From NCBI RefSeq assembly GCF_017301735.1, contig NZ_CP071090.1:12197001-12261000 (forward strand): DNA of 64,000 nucleotides, read 5' to 3'. Below the pieces are notes generated by a model. The model worked only from the letters and a program-made list of their open reading frames with translations. It searched no databases and was not told the origin of the DNA. Made by a program: the position numbers and the translations under genes. Positions within the stretch are counted from its first letter, which is position 1, and each line of letters begins with the position of its first letter. Origin of the DNA: Pyxidicoccus parkwaysis. GTDB lineage: Bacteria; Myxococcota; Myxococcia; Myxococcales; Myxococcaceae. Below, piece after piece: positions 34,955 to 43,828 of this stretch.

Positions 34955-34993
34955 AAGGGCCTGGAGCCAGCGAAGGCTCCAGGCCCTTTCTCC
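34955..34993. terminator. Rho-independent terminator shared by convergent genes
   Basis: AAGGGCCTGGAGCC (34955-34968) pairs perfectly with GGCTCCAGGCCCTT (34975-34988) around a 6-nt loop, followed by TCTCC. It sits between the subtilisin and DUF1428 genes and closely resembles the terminator at 9688. Confidence 0.75.
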
Positions 34994-34999
34994 ATGCGC

Positions 35000-35359
35000 T
35001 CAGAGCTCCAGCATCACCTTGAACCCGCCGTAGATCATCCGCTTGGCGTCGAAGGGCATGTCCTTGGGGTTCATCATCTTCGCGAGGCGGGGATCCGCCA
35101 TGACCTTCTTGTTGATGCGGTTCCGCTCGGCGCGTGACTTGTAGACAATCCACGAGAACACCACCGTCTCACCCGGCTTCAGCTTGACGCTCTGGGGGAA
35201 CGAGGTGAGCTTGCCGGGCTTGACGTCATCGCCGATGCACTCGAAGTAGGCGAGCGCGCCGTGCTCCTTCCAGAGCTTGCCCGCCTTGCGCGCCATGGTG
35301 CGGTAGGCGGCGACGTTCTTGAGGGGGAGTGGCAGGACGAAACCGTCAACGTAAGGCAT
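35000..35359 (-). CDS. DUF1428 family protein
   Basis: 119 residues from the ATG at 35359, which gives the family's usual start (MPYVDGFVLPLPLKNVAAYR). The sequence follows DUF1428 throughout (GALAYFECIGDDVKPGKLTSFPQSVKLKPGETVVFSWIVYKS, MNPKDMPFDAKRMIYGGF). Predicted ferredoxin-like alpha/beta fold (dimeric barrel). Function unknown. The upstream neighbour on the same strand encodes another dimeric-barrel protein, so both may act on small reactive molecules. Confidence 0.9.
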   Translation of the reverse strand: MPYVDGFVLPLPLKNVAAYRTMARKAGKLWKEHGALAYFECIGDDVKPGKLTSFPQSVKLKPGETVVFSWIVYKSRAERNRINKKVMADPRLAKMMNPKDMPFDAKRMIYGGFKVMLEL

Positions 35360-35476
35360 ACGCGCGCTCCACGGTTGGGACTGGTGGACGTCAGGTGGCG
35401 ACACAATCCAATCGTCAACCGTGTTGCACGTCATGCGCGCCGAGGGGCCTTCGTGGATTATCCAACGGCGCGACTG

Positions 35477-35776
35477 TCAGGGCAGCTTGGACGCGTGCAG
35501 CGACACCGGCTTGATGTCGGGAGGCTCGGCGAGGAGGTCGGGTGCCACCTTCATCAGGGCCTTCGCAATCTCTCCCTCCAGGTGCGCCTTGCGGCCGCTC
35601 TCGTCGGCGAAGGCATCGAAAATCCAGCACTGTTGGTCCGGCGTCTCGAACGCGAACCAGACCACGGTCTTCGACTCCGCCCGCGCGAGGGACTCGGCGC
35701 TCTTCAGCAGGTCGCGCAGTTGGGCCTCCTTGCCCGGCTTCGCCTTCAGTCTCGCCAGCAGTCCGACGGAAATCAT
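35477..35776 (-). CDS. Antibiotic biosynthesis monooxygenase (ABM) domain protein
   Basis: 99 residues, typical for a stand-alone ABM/YgiN-type quinol monooxygenase-like protein with the dimeric barrel fold. Matching features: an N-terminal strand (MISVGLLARLKAKPGKEAQLRDLLKS), a middle strand (VVWFAFETPDQQCWIFDAFADE) and a helix (KAHLEGEIAKALMKVAPDLL). AAAGGAACGTC lies upstream of the ATG. Located 117 bp before the DUF1428 gene on the same strand, divergent from a GlxA-type regulator that may control both. Confidence 0.8.
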   Translation of the reverse strand: MISVGLLARLKAKPGKEAQLRDLLKSAESLARAESKTVVWFAFETPDQQCWIFDAFADESGRKAHLEGEIAKALMKVAPDLLAEPPDIKPVSLHASKLP

Positions 35777-35870
35777 GACGTTCCTTTCACGGGGCCGTGA
35801 TTGGCCGAGCCGCGATGTAGGCCCGTGGGGATTTCGGCGCCAGTGGCGTAAGCGACAACGTTGATGTCGA

Positions 35871-36836
35871 ATGCGCCACATGCGCATCGCGGTGACGCTG
35901 GTGGACGGAGTCTTCGATTCAGGGCTGAGCGCGGTGCTCGACATCTTCGCCACCGCCAACGCGCTCTCGGGCACGTCGCGCTTCGAGGTGGTGCGGCTCG
36001 GCGCGAGCCCGGAAATCACCTCTGGCCAGGGCGCGCGGCATCCGGCGAAGCGCTTCCGTGGCGCTCTTGGCGCGTTCGACCACGTGCTGGTGACCGGCTT
36101 CGGAGCGTCGAACGCCGACGAGGTGAAGCAGCGGTTGCGCGATGACGACCTGAAGGCGACTGTGAGCTGGGTGGTCACCCAGCATGCGCACAAGACGCCT
36201 GTGCACGCGGCCTGCTCGGGCACGTGGGTGCTGGGCGCGGGCGGTCTGCTCGACGGGCGCGAGGCGACGACCAGTTGGTGGTTCGCGGACGCGTTCCAGG
36301 CTGCGTTTCCTCGAGTGCGCCTCGACGCCCGGTATGCCGTCGTGCGCAGTGGGGCACTCACCACTGCTGGCGCGGCCTTCGCTCATGTCGACCTCGCGCT
36401 CGACGTGCTTCGCCGCGAGAGCCCCTCGCTCGCGTCGCGTGTCGCGGACCACCTGGTGACGGAGTCGCGTCCCTCGCAGGCGCTCTACCTCGTCGAGCAC
36501 CACGCTCGCGTCGACGACCCGCTGGTGCGCGCCTTCGAGCGCGAGGTGACGGCCTCCCTCTCCGGGTCGGTCGACCTTCCTCGGATTGCGAAGCGGCTGG
36601 GCACTTCGCTGCGCTCGCTCCAGCGCAAGCTCACGGCGGTGTCGGGCCGGAGTCCGTTGCAGTTCGTGCGGCAACTGCGACTGCGCCGTGCACTGGCGTT
36701 GGTGCAGAAGGGGGAGCACAGCATCGAGGAGATTGCCGCGCAGGTCGGCTACCAGAGCGCGCACACGCTGCGGCAGCTCATCCGCAAGGAGCTCGGCACC
36801 GGCGTCCGCGAGCTGCGAGGCCGCCGCCAGCGCTGA
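35871..36836 (+). CDS. GlxA-type AraC-family transcriptional regulator (DJ-1/PfpI + HTH)
   Basis: 321 residues. The N-terminal half (about 5-185) is a DJ-1/PfpI-like sensor domain with VHAACSGTWVLGAGGLLDGREATTSWW, including the nucleophile-elbow cysteine of this class. The C-terminal 95 residues form a two-helix-turn-helix AraC domain (LPRIAKRLGTSLRSLQRKLTAVSGRSPLQFVRQLRLRRALALV, IEEIAAQVGYQSAHTLRQLIRKELG). ATG 35880 is a possible alternative start. Divergent from the ABM and DUF1428 genes, which it is likely to control. Confidence 0.9.
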   Translation: MRHMRIAVTLVDGVFDSGLSAVLDIFATANALSGTSRFEVVRLGASPEITSGQGARHPAKRFRGALGAFDHVLVTGFGASNADEVKQRLRDDDLKATVSWVVTQHAHKTPVHAACSGTWVLGAGGLLDGREATTSWWFADAFQAAFPRVRLDARYAVVRSGALTTAGAAFAHVDLALDVLRRESPSLASRVADHLVTESRPSQALYLVEHHARVDDPLVRAFEREVTASLSGSVDLPRIAKRLGTSLRSLQRKLTAVSGRSPLQFVRQLRLRRALALVQKGEHSIEEIAAQVGYQSAHTLRQLIRKELGTGVRELRGRRQR

Positions 36837-37182
36837 GGCGCATGGGAGGGCCAGCGGCCGCCTCTGTGTGCGGCGGAGCAGCAGAAGGGGCGGTGGACGC
36901 GGTGCCCGAGGGGCGCCCGGCGGGCGATGAAGGCGGGGTTGAGGGAACTCTCCGTGGCGCGTCGCGCCCACGTACGTCCCCTCCGAAAGTGCCAGCGCGT
37001 CCGCCATGGCCCACCCGGGCCGACCTCGGTGCGCTCGCAGGGTTGGCAGGGTGAGGCGGCCTTGAACTCGCGGACGGAGGTTCCCAGCTTCGAGGCAGGG
37101 TCCTGCAGGCAGCACGCGAGGGCCGAGGCGACCGTCCTGCACGGTGCACCGCACGTCTGTCCTGAACGCGGGAGAGGAAGAG
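36837..37182. other. 346-bp intergenic region without a clear gene
   Basis: Between the AraC-type regulator and the glycosyltransferase, both rightward. GC content is high and codons are possible in several frames, but none shows a domain, a good start or a signal sequence. It probably contains the promoter and leader of the glycosyltransferase; the only clear element is the ribosome site GAGAGGAAGAG before 37183. Confidence 0.55.
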
Positions 37183-38463
37183 ATGCAAAGCCGACATGCA
37201 GTCTCGACCGTGGAGGACTACGAGCCCTTCATCGGACGGCAGGCCGTCGAGCGTATCGTGAACAAGGGGCGGCTGCTCTCCGGGCGCAGCGTCGCCCACG
37301 TGAACTCCACCTACTTCGGCGGCGGCGTGGCGGAAATCCTGTCCTCGCTGACGCTGCTGATGCGCTCGCTGGGGCTCGACGCCGAGTGGCGGGCCATCCA
37401 GGGCCCGCCGGACTTCTACGGCATCACGAAGAAGATGCACAACGCGCTTCAGGGCGCGCCCATCCGCCTCACCGACATCAAGAAGGAAATCTACGAGGAC
37501 GTCGCGTACCAGAACGCGCTTCGAAACCGGTTCGACCATGACTTCGTCGTCGTGCATGACCCCCAGCCGCTTCCGCTGATTCGCTACTCGCGGAAGCGCG
37601 GGCCGTGGATCTGGCGCTGCCATGTCGACATGGCCCAGCCCAGTCGCGAAATCTGGGAGTACCTCACCGACTACATCGAGCAATACGACGCGGTCATCAG
37701 CAGCGCGGAGGAGTACCGCCAGCCCTGGCGGGTGCCGCAGCTCGTCTTCCAGCCGGCCATCGACCCCTTCAGCATCCTCAACCGCGAGCTGCCGGAAGGG
37801 GAGGTGGACCGGCGCCTTCACCACTATGGCGTTCCGACGGACCTTCCGCTGGTGGTGCAGGTCTCGCGGTTCGACCGCTGGAAGGACCCCCACGGCGTCA
37901 TCCAGGCCTTCCAGATTGCGAGGCGGAAGCGGGACTGCACGCTCGTGCTCGTGGGCAACGTGGCCATGGATGACCCCGAGGGGCCGCAAGTCTATGAGTC
38001 GCTCCTGGGGGCGAGGGAGGAGCGGGTCCTCATCATGAGCGGCGAGGACACGTCGTTCGTGAACGCGCTCCAGCGCCGCGCCGCCGTCGTGCTGCAGAAG
38101 TCCCTGCGAGAGGGGTTCGGCCTGACGGTGAGCGAGGCGATGTGGAAGCGGACGCCCGTCATCGGAGGCAACGTGGGCGGCATCCGCTACCAGATTGACG
38201 ACGGAGTGAATGGCTTCCTGGTCTCCTCCGTCGAGGAGACCGCGGACCGCCTCGTGCGTCTGCTCTCCGACGAAGACCTGCGGCGCCGCATGGGCGAGGC
38301 GGCGCGCGAGAAGGTCCGGCAGCGCTTCCTGATGACACGGTACCTCGAGCAGTACCTGGACCTGATGGACGCTTTCGAAGCCCGCTACAGCCTGCGTCCC
38401 GAGACCCTGGGGCTCTCGATGCACGCGGGAGGGACCGAACCGGAGCGGTTCGCGACGCACTGA
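37183..38463 (+). CDS. Trehalose synthase-type glycosyltransferase (GT4, TreT-like)
   Basis: 426 residues from ATG 37183. It fits GT4 retaining glycosyltransferases of the TreT/trehalose glycosyltransferring synthase group: an N-terminal VAHVNSTYFGGGVAEILSSL glycine-rich loop, HDPQPLPLIRY, WRCHVDMAQP, a C-terminal domain starting VVQVSRFDRWKDPHGVI (nucleotide-sugar domain) and KSLREGFGLTVSEAMWKRTPVIGG (the EX7E-type motif). TreT joins NDP-glucose and glucose to form trehalose, so osmoprotection is a plausible role. The upstream in-frame ATG at 37144 lacks a ribosome site. Confidence 0.85.
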   Translation: MQSRHAVSTVEDYEPFIGRQAVERIVNKGRLLSGRSVAHVNSTYFGGGVAEILSSLTLLMRSLGLDAEWRAIQGPPDFYGITKKMHNALQGAPIRLTDIKKEIYEDVAYQNALRNRFDHDFVVVHDPQPLPLIRYSRKRGPWIWRCHVDMAQPSREIWEYLTDYIEQYDAVISSAEEYRQPWRVPQLVFQPAIDPFSILNRELPEGEVDRRLHHYGVPTDLPLVVQVSRFDRWKDPHGVIQAFQIARRKRDCTLVLVGNVAMDDPEGPQVYESLLGAREERVLIMSGEDTSFVNALQRRAAVVLQKSLREGFGLTVSEAMWKRTPVIGGNVGGIRYQIDDGVNGFLVSSVEETADRLVRLLSDEDLRRRMGEAAREKVRQRFLMTRYLEQYLDLMDAFEARYSLRPETLGLSMHAGGTEPERFATH

Positions 38464-38647
38464 CGGAATTTCGCCCGCGACGGGCAGAGGCCTGGCGCGG
38501 GGCCTGTGCGGGCCTGACGGCTCACGTCACCGCAGGCGCTTGATGGCGCGGGCGACCTTCACGGAACCCCCGAGCGGAGGCATGCTGCCCTTCGAGCCGA
38601 GGACACGCCGCGGTGTGCGAGAAAGTCCCGGCACCCCTGGAGGCTGT

Positions 38648-39247
38648 GTGATTCGAGCCCGTTTCTCCCTTGCGACTGTCGCCGCCGTGTTCCTGTCCCT
38701 CGCCCTCTCCCCCCTGGCCGATGCGGCGCCAGCCGGAGCGCGCACGCAGGACGAAGCGGCCCTCCGCAAGCTCGTGTCCGAGCAGACCGAGGCCTGGAAC
38801 CGTCAGGATGCGGCGGCCTGGAGCAAGGACTTCGCTGATGACGCCACGTTCATCAACATCGTCGGCACCCTCTTCAACGGCCGCGCCGAAATCGAGAAGC
38901 GACACGCCTTCGTCTTCGACACCCTCTTCAAGGGCAGCCGGAGCGAGGTGACGGTGCGGAAGGTGCTGTTCCTCGATGGCGGCGTGGCGATGGTCGACAC
39001 GGAGCATCAGGTGACGAACTACGTGGGGCTTCCTCCGGGCGTCCAGCCCACCACGCCGGGCGTGCTGCGCACCCAGATGCGGTACGTGTTGAAGAAGACC
39101 GCAGGTCGGTGGCTCATCGTCGCGGGCCAGAACACGGACGTGAAGCCCGCGCCCGCTCCTGCTTCGGCTGGGACTCCGCCTTCTCCGGCTCCGACTCGGA
39201 CTTCACCCACGCCCGCGCCGACCTTGCCTGTGATTGACAAGCCTTGA
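38648..39247 (+). CDS. Exported SnoaL-like (SgcJ/EcaC family) protein
   Basis: 199 residues from a GTG with GGAGG 5-6 nt upstream; longer frames from 38540 lack this and would spoil the signal peptide. Signal peptide (FSLATVAAVFLSLALSPLADA-AP) is followed by a SnoaL/NTF2-like domain: DEAALRKLVSEQTEAWNRQDAAAWSKDFADDATFINIVG and a C-terminal strand TAGRWLIVAGQNTDV. The final 30 residues are Pro/Ala/Ser-rich. Such NTF2-like proteins bind small ligands or act as enzymes; no catalytic claim can be made. Confidence 0.8.
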   Translation: MIRARFSLATVAAVFLSLALSPLADAAPAGARTQDEAALRKLVSEQTEAWNRQDAAAWSKDFADDATFINIVGTLFNGRAEIEKRHAFVFDTLFKGSRSEVTVRKVLFLDGGVAMVDTEHQVTNYVGLPPGVQPTTPGVLRTQMRYVLKKTAGRWLIVAGQNTDVKPAPAPASAGTPPSPAPTRTSPTPAPTLPVIDKP

Positions 39248-39268
39248 TGGCAGCGGGCCCCCGGCGCG

Positions 39269-39445
39269 GTGCCGGTCGAGGGCTCATGCGTCCTTTGCCA
39301 CGCGACGCGGGACATCGAGAAGGCACGCATCGAGCTCGCCGCCATGACGGACCATGCGATGGGGGACTGGATGCACGACCCACTGCACCAATCCGCCGCC
39401 TTCTGCGAGCGGCTCGCACCACTGCCCGGACGCAGCGGGGACTGA
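39269..39445 (+). CDS. Possible small ORF with CxxCH motif
   Basis: 58 residues if started at the GTG at 39269; it is in the same frame as the SnoaL-like gene, right after its stop. It carries CVLCH (a c-type heme attachment pattern) and further His/Met/Cys residues, but no signal sequence and no ribosome site. It might be a remnant of a longer cytochrome-like protein, a readthrough extension or a chance frame. Confidence 0.2.
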   Translation: MPVEGSCVLCHATRDIEKARIELAAMTDHAMGDWMHDPLHQSAAFCERLAPLPGRSGD

Positions 39446-39458
39446 CTGCGGGGTATGC

Positions 39459-41558
39459 CTACTTCCGCAGCAGCGTCCCCTCGAAGAAGAACGCGAGGCA
39501 CGCGGCGAGAATCAGCCACGTCCACAGGGGCACGGTCGGCTTGTCCGCGTCTCCGCTCGACGCCTTCACCGTGTCCTCGCCGAAGTACGCGGTGAGGGTG
39601 TCCTGGGGCACGCGGCCCAAATCACTCTCCGCCGGGTCCAGCGTGGCGGCGAAGGACAGCGCCGGCACCACCTTGCCGTCCGCGCCCAGCACCGAGTACG
39701 CGCCCGGCTCCGTCACCGGGCCCGCCACCAGCGAGCCGTCCGGCTGCGCCTTCACCGTCACCTCGCTGCCGTCCGGTGCGCGCACCGCCGTGACTTTCTG
39801 CGTGCCCTCGGGCCGCAGCGTCGCGCTCTCGCCCACGCGCACCTTGATTTCCTCGCGCTCCTCCAGCGAGCCCGTCAGGTACGCGGCGAAGCGCTGCATC
39901 AGCGGCAGGAACGAGGTTCGAATCGCGAAGTCACTCCAGTCGCGGTCCACCGTGCTGGTGAAGAGCGCCACGCGCCCCTTGCCCTTGCGCATCACCGCCA
40001 CCGCCGGCGCGCCGTCCTCGTACGTGGCCAGCACCTGACTCGCACCCGGTGAGCCCGGGTTGTCCGCCTCCAGCAGCATGTACTTGTAGAAGCGCGCCCC
40101 GATGAGCCCCTCTTCCGCGCGACCCGTGAAGGGCGAGAAGAGGACGTGCTCCACCGACACCTTCGCCAGCCGCGCCGTCTTCGTGTCCGCGTCCGGGTCC
40201 TCACGCTCGGCGCTGGTGCGCACCAGGCGAAGCGGCCGGGGCAGCACCGCGCTCAGCCGCTCGTTGTACTCCTCCGCATTCACCCGGTCGCCCATGCTGA
40301 TGAACAGGCCACCGCCGTTCTCCACGAACTCCGTCAGCCGCCGCGCGTCCTCCGCGCTCGGCGCCGCCACGTTGAGGAGCAGCACCAGGTCGTACGTGGA
40401 GAAGTCCTCGCGCAGGCCCACCTCCGCGTCGCGCGTGGACACCTCCACCGGCGAGCCCGGCGCCGTGAGCGCCGCGTCCACGAAGAAGGCCTCGTCCCGG
40501 TAGCGTGTCGCATGCGGCGCCCCGTTCACCACCAGCGCCTTCAGCGCGCGCGGCACCGGCAGCACGAAGGCCCGCTTGTCGTCCTCGGCCAGGGAGTCCG
40601 GCGCCAGCGACACCTGTCCCACCACCGTGCCGCCCTGCGGGAAGCGCACCGTCAGCGCCTTCTGCGTGGTGCCGCCCGCGGGCACGTCCACGAAGCCCTT
40701 GGCCAGCGTCTGCTCGCCCACGCGCACCGTGGCCTCCAGGTCCTTCACCGCCTCGGCGCCGAAGTTGCGCACCGTGAAGGTGAACTGGAACGCGCGAGGC
40801 CCCGCCTGCAGCGCGGGCTCCACCTTGAGGTCGACAATCGCGTGGTTGTTCAGCACGTCCCGGCCGCTGGCCGCGTCGCGCAGCACCACCTCGGGCTTCA
40901 CCGGCGCGCCCGTGGGGCCCTTCACCGTGGGCGGCGGCGCCTCCAGCCGGAAGGCCCCGGCCGTCATGTCGGAGACCACCACCAGCCGCTTGCCCGGCAT
41001 GGGGTTCTCCTCCAGCGAGCGCGCCGCCATGTCCAGGCAGCGAGACAGGTCCGCCGCGCCGTACGTCGGCTTCGCCTCGTCCACCATGCCGCGCAGCCGG
41101 CCCCTGTCGAAGCCGGGAGGCGGCGGCGCGGACGGAGACTCCGTGCACACCAGCACCGTGGCGGGCTCTTCGGGGAGCAAATCCTTCAGCGCGTCACGCG
41201 CCTCGTCCCGGCCTCGCTCGAAGAGGGACGTGCCGTCCGACCAGCGCATGGACAGCGACGCGTCCAGGACGATGGCCGTGGCGGCGGGGCCCTTCACCAC
41301 CTGCGCGGCCGCCGCGTCCCGGCGCAACTCCGGCCGGGCCAGCGCCACCGGAATGGCGAGCAGGATGAGCGTGCGCAGCGCGTACAGGAGCAGGCGCTTG
41401 AGCTTCAGGCGACTGGCGGTGCGCTTCTGGCTGCGCAGCACGAAGGCCAGCGGACCGAAGGGGTGCGGACGCGGGCGGCGCCGGTCGAACAGGTGCACCA
41501 GCAGGGGGATGAGGGCGCCCAGTGCGCCCACGAGCATCCACGGATTGCCGAACGTCAC
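39459..41558 (-). CDS. BatA-like vWA membrane protein
   Basis: 699 residues from a GTG (41558) that overlaps the DUF58 stop in a GTGA. The N-terminus has the BatA signature (FGNPWMLVGALGALIPLLVHLFDRRRP) with two membrane segments (about 5-25, 60-80), then a vWA-like domain with a MIDAS-type DASLSMRWSDG, a long middle region with a second Rossmann-like/GATase-like part (VAVMRKGKGRVALFTSTVD), and a C-terminal membrane helix (WTWLILAACLAFFFEGTLL). With MoxR and DUF58 upstream it belongs to the MoxR-BatA type cluster, which assembles or checks other complexes in the envelope; the target is not known here. Confidence 0.85.
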   Translation of the reverse strand: MTFGNPWMLVGALGALIPLLVHLFDRRRPRPHPFGPLAFVLRSQKRTASRLKLKRLLLYALRTLILLAIPVALARPELRRDAAAAQVVKGPAATAIVLDASLSMRWSDGTSLFERGRDEARDALKDLLPEEPATVLVCTESPSAPPPPGFDRGRLRGMVDEAKPTYGAADLSRCLDMAARSLEENPMPGKRLVVVSDMTAGAFRLEAPPPTVKGPTGAPVKPEVVLRDAASGRDVLNNHAIVDLKVEPALQAGPRAFQFTFTVRNFGAEAVKDLEATVRVGEQTLAKGFVDVPAGGTTQKALTVRFPQGGTVVGQVSLAPDSLAEDDKRAFVLPVPRALKALVVNGAPHATRYRDEAFFVDAALTAPGSPVEVSTRDAEVGLREDFSTYDLVLLLNVAAPSAEDARRLTEFVENGGGLFISMGDRVNAEEYNERLSAVLPRPLRLVRTSAEREDPDADTKTARLAKVSVEHVLFSPFTGRAEEGLIGARFYKYMLLEADNPGSPGASQVLATYEDGAPAVAVMRKGKGRVALFTSTVDRDWSDFAIRTSFLPLMQRFAAYLTGSLEEREEIKVRVGESATLRPEGTQKVTAVRAPDGSEVTVKAQPDGSLVAGPVTEPGAYSVLGADGKVVPALSFAATLDPAESDLGRVPQDTLTAYFGEDTVKASSGDADKPTVPLWTWLILAACLAFFFEGTLLRK

Positions 41559-42433
41559 CCGCGCCTCCCGCGCCGCGCGAGGTAGCGCAGCAGCACGTCG
41601 TCCAGCTTCTCGTCGGTGCGCACCAATTCGTAGTCCACGTCCGCTTCGGCGCACGCGGCCCTGGTGCTGGCGAGGAAGGCGTTGAACTCCTCCAGGTAGC
41701 TCTCCTTGATTTCGCGCGGATTCACCTCGATGCGGCCCTCGCCCTCCATGTCGAGGAACAGCGTGGGGTCATCGAAGGGGAACGTCAGCTCCGCCGGGTC
41801 CACGAGGTGGAACACGGACACGTCGTTCTTCCGCTGCCGCAGCGCGAGGATGCGCTTGAGCGCGTCCTGCTTCTCGTCGAGCAAGTCGGACAGGACGATG
41901 ACGGAGGAGCGGCGAGGCAGCACCTCCACGAGGTGGTCCGCGGCGCTGCCGATGTCCGTGGTGCCGTTGGCCTGGGTGGACTCCAGCGTGTCGAGCAGCG
42001 TGTTGAGGTGGCCCGCGGACGCGCGCGGCGGCACGTCCCGCCACTTGCCGCCCGTCATCAGCGCCAGCCCCGCCGCGTCCTGCTGGCGCACCAGCAGGTA
42101 GCAGAGCGCGCCGGCCAGCGTGTTGGCCACGTCCAGCTTGCTCAGCGCGCCGCTGCGGTAGCCCATGGAGGCGGACGCATCCACCACCATGACGGCGCGC
42201 AGGTTCGTCTCGTGCTCGAAGCGCTTGACGTAGTACTTGTCGAACTTGCCGTACGCCTTCCAGTCGAGGTGGCGCAGCTCGTCGCCGGGGGCGTACTCCT
42301 TGTGCTCGGCGAACTCCACGCTCTGCCCCTGATGGGGGCTCTTGTGGAGGCCGGACAGCACGCCCTCCATCACCGCGCGAGCGCGCAGCTTCACACCACG
42401 GAGGCGGGCCAGCGTCTGGGCGTCGAGCAGCAT
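41555..42433 (-). CDS. DUF58 protein, vWA-like
   Basis: 292 residues. The diagnostic DUF58 segment is SVEFAEHKEYAPGDELRHLDWKAYGKFDKYYVKRFEHETNLRAVMVVDASASMGYRSG, where DASASM is the metal-binding vWA motif. It has no membrane segment. It lies 13 bp downstream of the MoxR gene and overlaps the BatA-like gene by 4 bp; the three act as one operon. Confidence 0.92.
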   Translation of the reverse strand: MLLDAQTLARLRGVKLRARAVMEGVLSGLHKSPHQGQSVEFAEHKEYAPGDELRHLDWKAYGKFDKYYVKRFEHETNLRAVMVVDASASMGYRSGALSKLDVANTLAGALCYLLVRQQDAAGLALMTGGKWRDVPPRASAGHLNTLLDTLESTQANGTTDIGSAADHLVEVLPRRSSVIVLSDLLDEKQDALKRILALRQRKNDVSVFHLVDPAELTFPFDDPTLFLDMEGEGRIEVNPREIKESYLEEFNAFLASTRAACAEADVDYELVRTDEKLDDVLLRYLARRGRRG

Positions 42434-42446
42434 GCCTTGTGCGCGC

Positions 42447-43475
42447 CTAGCCCTTCACCACCGCGAGGAGCTGGTCGATGAGCTTCACGGACGTAATGCC
42501 CTCGCTCTCCGCGGTGAAGTTGGGGAGCACGCGGTGGCGCAGGACGGGACGCGCCAGCGCGCGCACGTCCTCGACGGTGGCCACGAAGCGGCCGTTGAGG
42601 ATGGCGCGCGCCTTGGCGGCGACCACCAGGTACTGGCTCGCGCGAGGGCCCGCGCCCCAGGACGCATTCTTGGCGATGAAGTCCGGCGCGCCCGCCTCCT
42701 TGGGACGCGTGTGGCGCACCAGCTCCACGGCGTAGCGCACCACGTGGTCCGGCACGGGGACGCGGCGCACCAGCTCCTGCAGCGCGAGGATGCGCTCGGG
42801 CGAGAGAATCTTCTCCAGCTTGGGCTGCGGGCCGCCGGTGGTGCTCTTGACGATTTGCACCTCTTCCTCGGCGGTGGGGTAGCCCACGTCCACGAGGAAC
42901 ATGAAGCGGTCCAACTGCGCCTCGGGCAGCGGGTACGTGCCCTCCTGCTCAATCGGGTTCTGCGTGGCGAAGACGAGGAAGGGCAGGTCGAGCGGGTACG
43001 TGCGGCCGCCGGCGGTGACGCGGTACTCCTGCATGGCCTGGAGGAGCGCGGCCTGCGTCTTGGGCGGGGTGCGGTTCACCTCGTCCGCGAGGATGATGTT
43101 CGCGAAGAGGGGGCCCTGGAGGAAGCGGAAGGTGCGCCGGCCGGTGGTGCGGTCCTCTTCGAGGATGTCCGTGCCGGTGATGTCCGACGGCATCAGGTCC
43201 GGGGTGAACTGGATGCGGTTGAACGAGAGGTTGAGGACGTCCGCCAGGGTGGAGATGAGCAGCGTCTTGGCGAGGCCGGGCACGCCGACGAAGAGGCAGT
43301 GACCGCGGGCGAAGAGCGAGATGAGCAGGTGCTCCACCACTTCGCGCTGGCCGACGACGCGCTTCTCGATTTGGGCGACGATGGCGTTGCGGGCCTGGGC
43401 GAGCTCCTCGACGGCGCGAAGGTCGTCGCTCGAGGCGTCGGGCACGGGGAGAGGGGCGGGGGCGGCGCTTTCCAT
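42447..43475 (-). CDS. MoxR-family AAA+ ATPase
   Basis: 342 residues. Walker A GVPGLAKTLL, Walker B VILADEVNRTPPKTQAALLQAMQE, and the sensor-type ATQNPIEQEGTYPLPEAQLDRFMF: a standard MoxR (ravA/moxR-like) signature. MoxR proteins act as chaperones for metal-cofactor or complex assembly with the vWA proteins next to them. GAGAACCCTTCC precedes the ATG. First gene of the MoxR-DUF58-BatA-like operon. Confidence 0.95.
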   Translation of the reverse strand: MESAAPAPLPVPDASSDDLRAVEELAQARNAIVAQIEKRVVGQREVVEHLLISLFARGHCLFVGVPGLAKTLLISTLADVLNLSFNRIQFTPDLMPSDITGTDILEEDRTTGRRTFRFLQGPLFANIILADEVNRTPPKTQAALLQAMQEYRVTAGGRTYPLDLPFLVFATQNPIEQEGTYPLPEAQLDRFMFLVDVGYPTAEEEVQIVKSTTGGPQPKLEKILSPERILALQELVRRVPVPDHVVRYAVELVRHTRPKEAGAPDFIAKNASWGAGPRASQYLVVAAKARAILNGRFVATVEDVRALARPVLRHRVLPNFTAESEGITSVKLIDQLLAVVKG

Positions 43476-43828
43476 GGAAGGGTTCTCTTAATTCGCGGGC
43501 GGCGCAGGGACCAACGGTTTCCGTCACCCAAGTGGCCGAGGCGTGCTCTGGCAACCGTTGGAGCGCAGACCTATTCCTCTGCCATACATTCCGGCACGGG
43601 CCGGGTGTTGCGTCCGGCCGCATGCCCTCCGGGCATGTCCCGTCAGACCCGGGGGGCGGGGGAGTGCCGTGCCCAGGACATGGGGCAGGCGGCCTCGGAC
43701 GCCCCTGCCGTCCCTGGGGTAGCCGTGGAGGCGGGCCGTCAGGAGGGCGTGGGACGACAGCGGCACGGGTGTGGCGGGAGGGTGCTCGTGTTGCCCCGTA
43801 GGCACTCGCGGACCGCTACAGTGCGTCC
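43476..43828. other. 353-bp divergent intergenic region with inverted repeats
   Basis: Holds the start regions of the MoxR operon (leftward) and the ATPase gene (rightward). Contains a 9-bp inverted repeat, CCAACGGTT (43511-43519) and AACCGTTGG (43553-43561), and a smaller hairpin CATGCCC-TCC-GGGCATG near 43621-43637. No gene is apparent. Confidence 0.55.

Noticed and set aside
36837..37182. A small gene in the 346-bp gap (for example a leftward frame reading MADALALSEGTYVG)
   Set aside because: No ribosome site, no domain, and Arg/Pro-rich continuation typical of non-coding GC-rich DNA.
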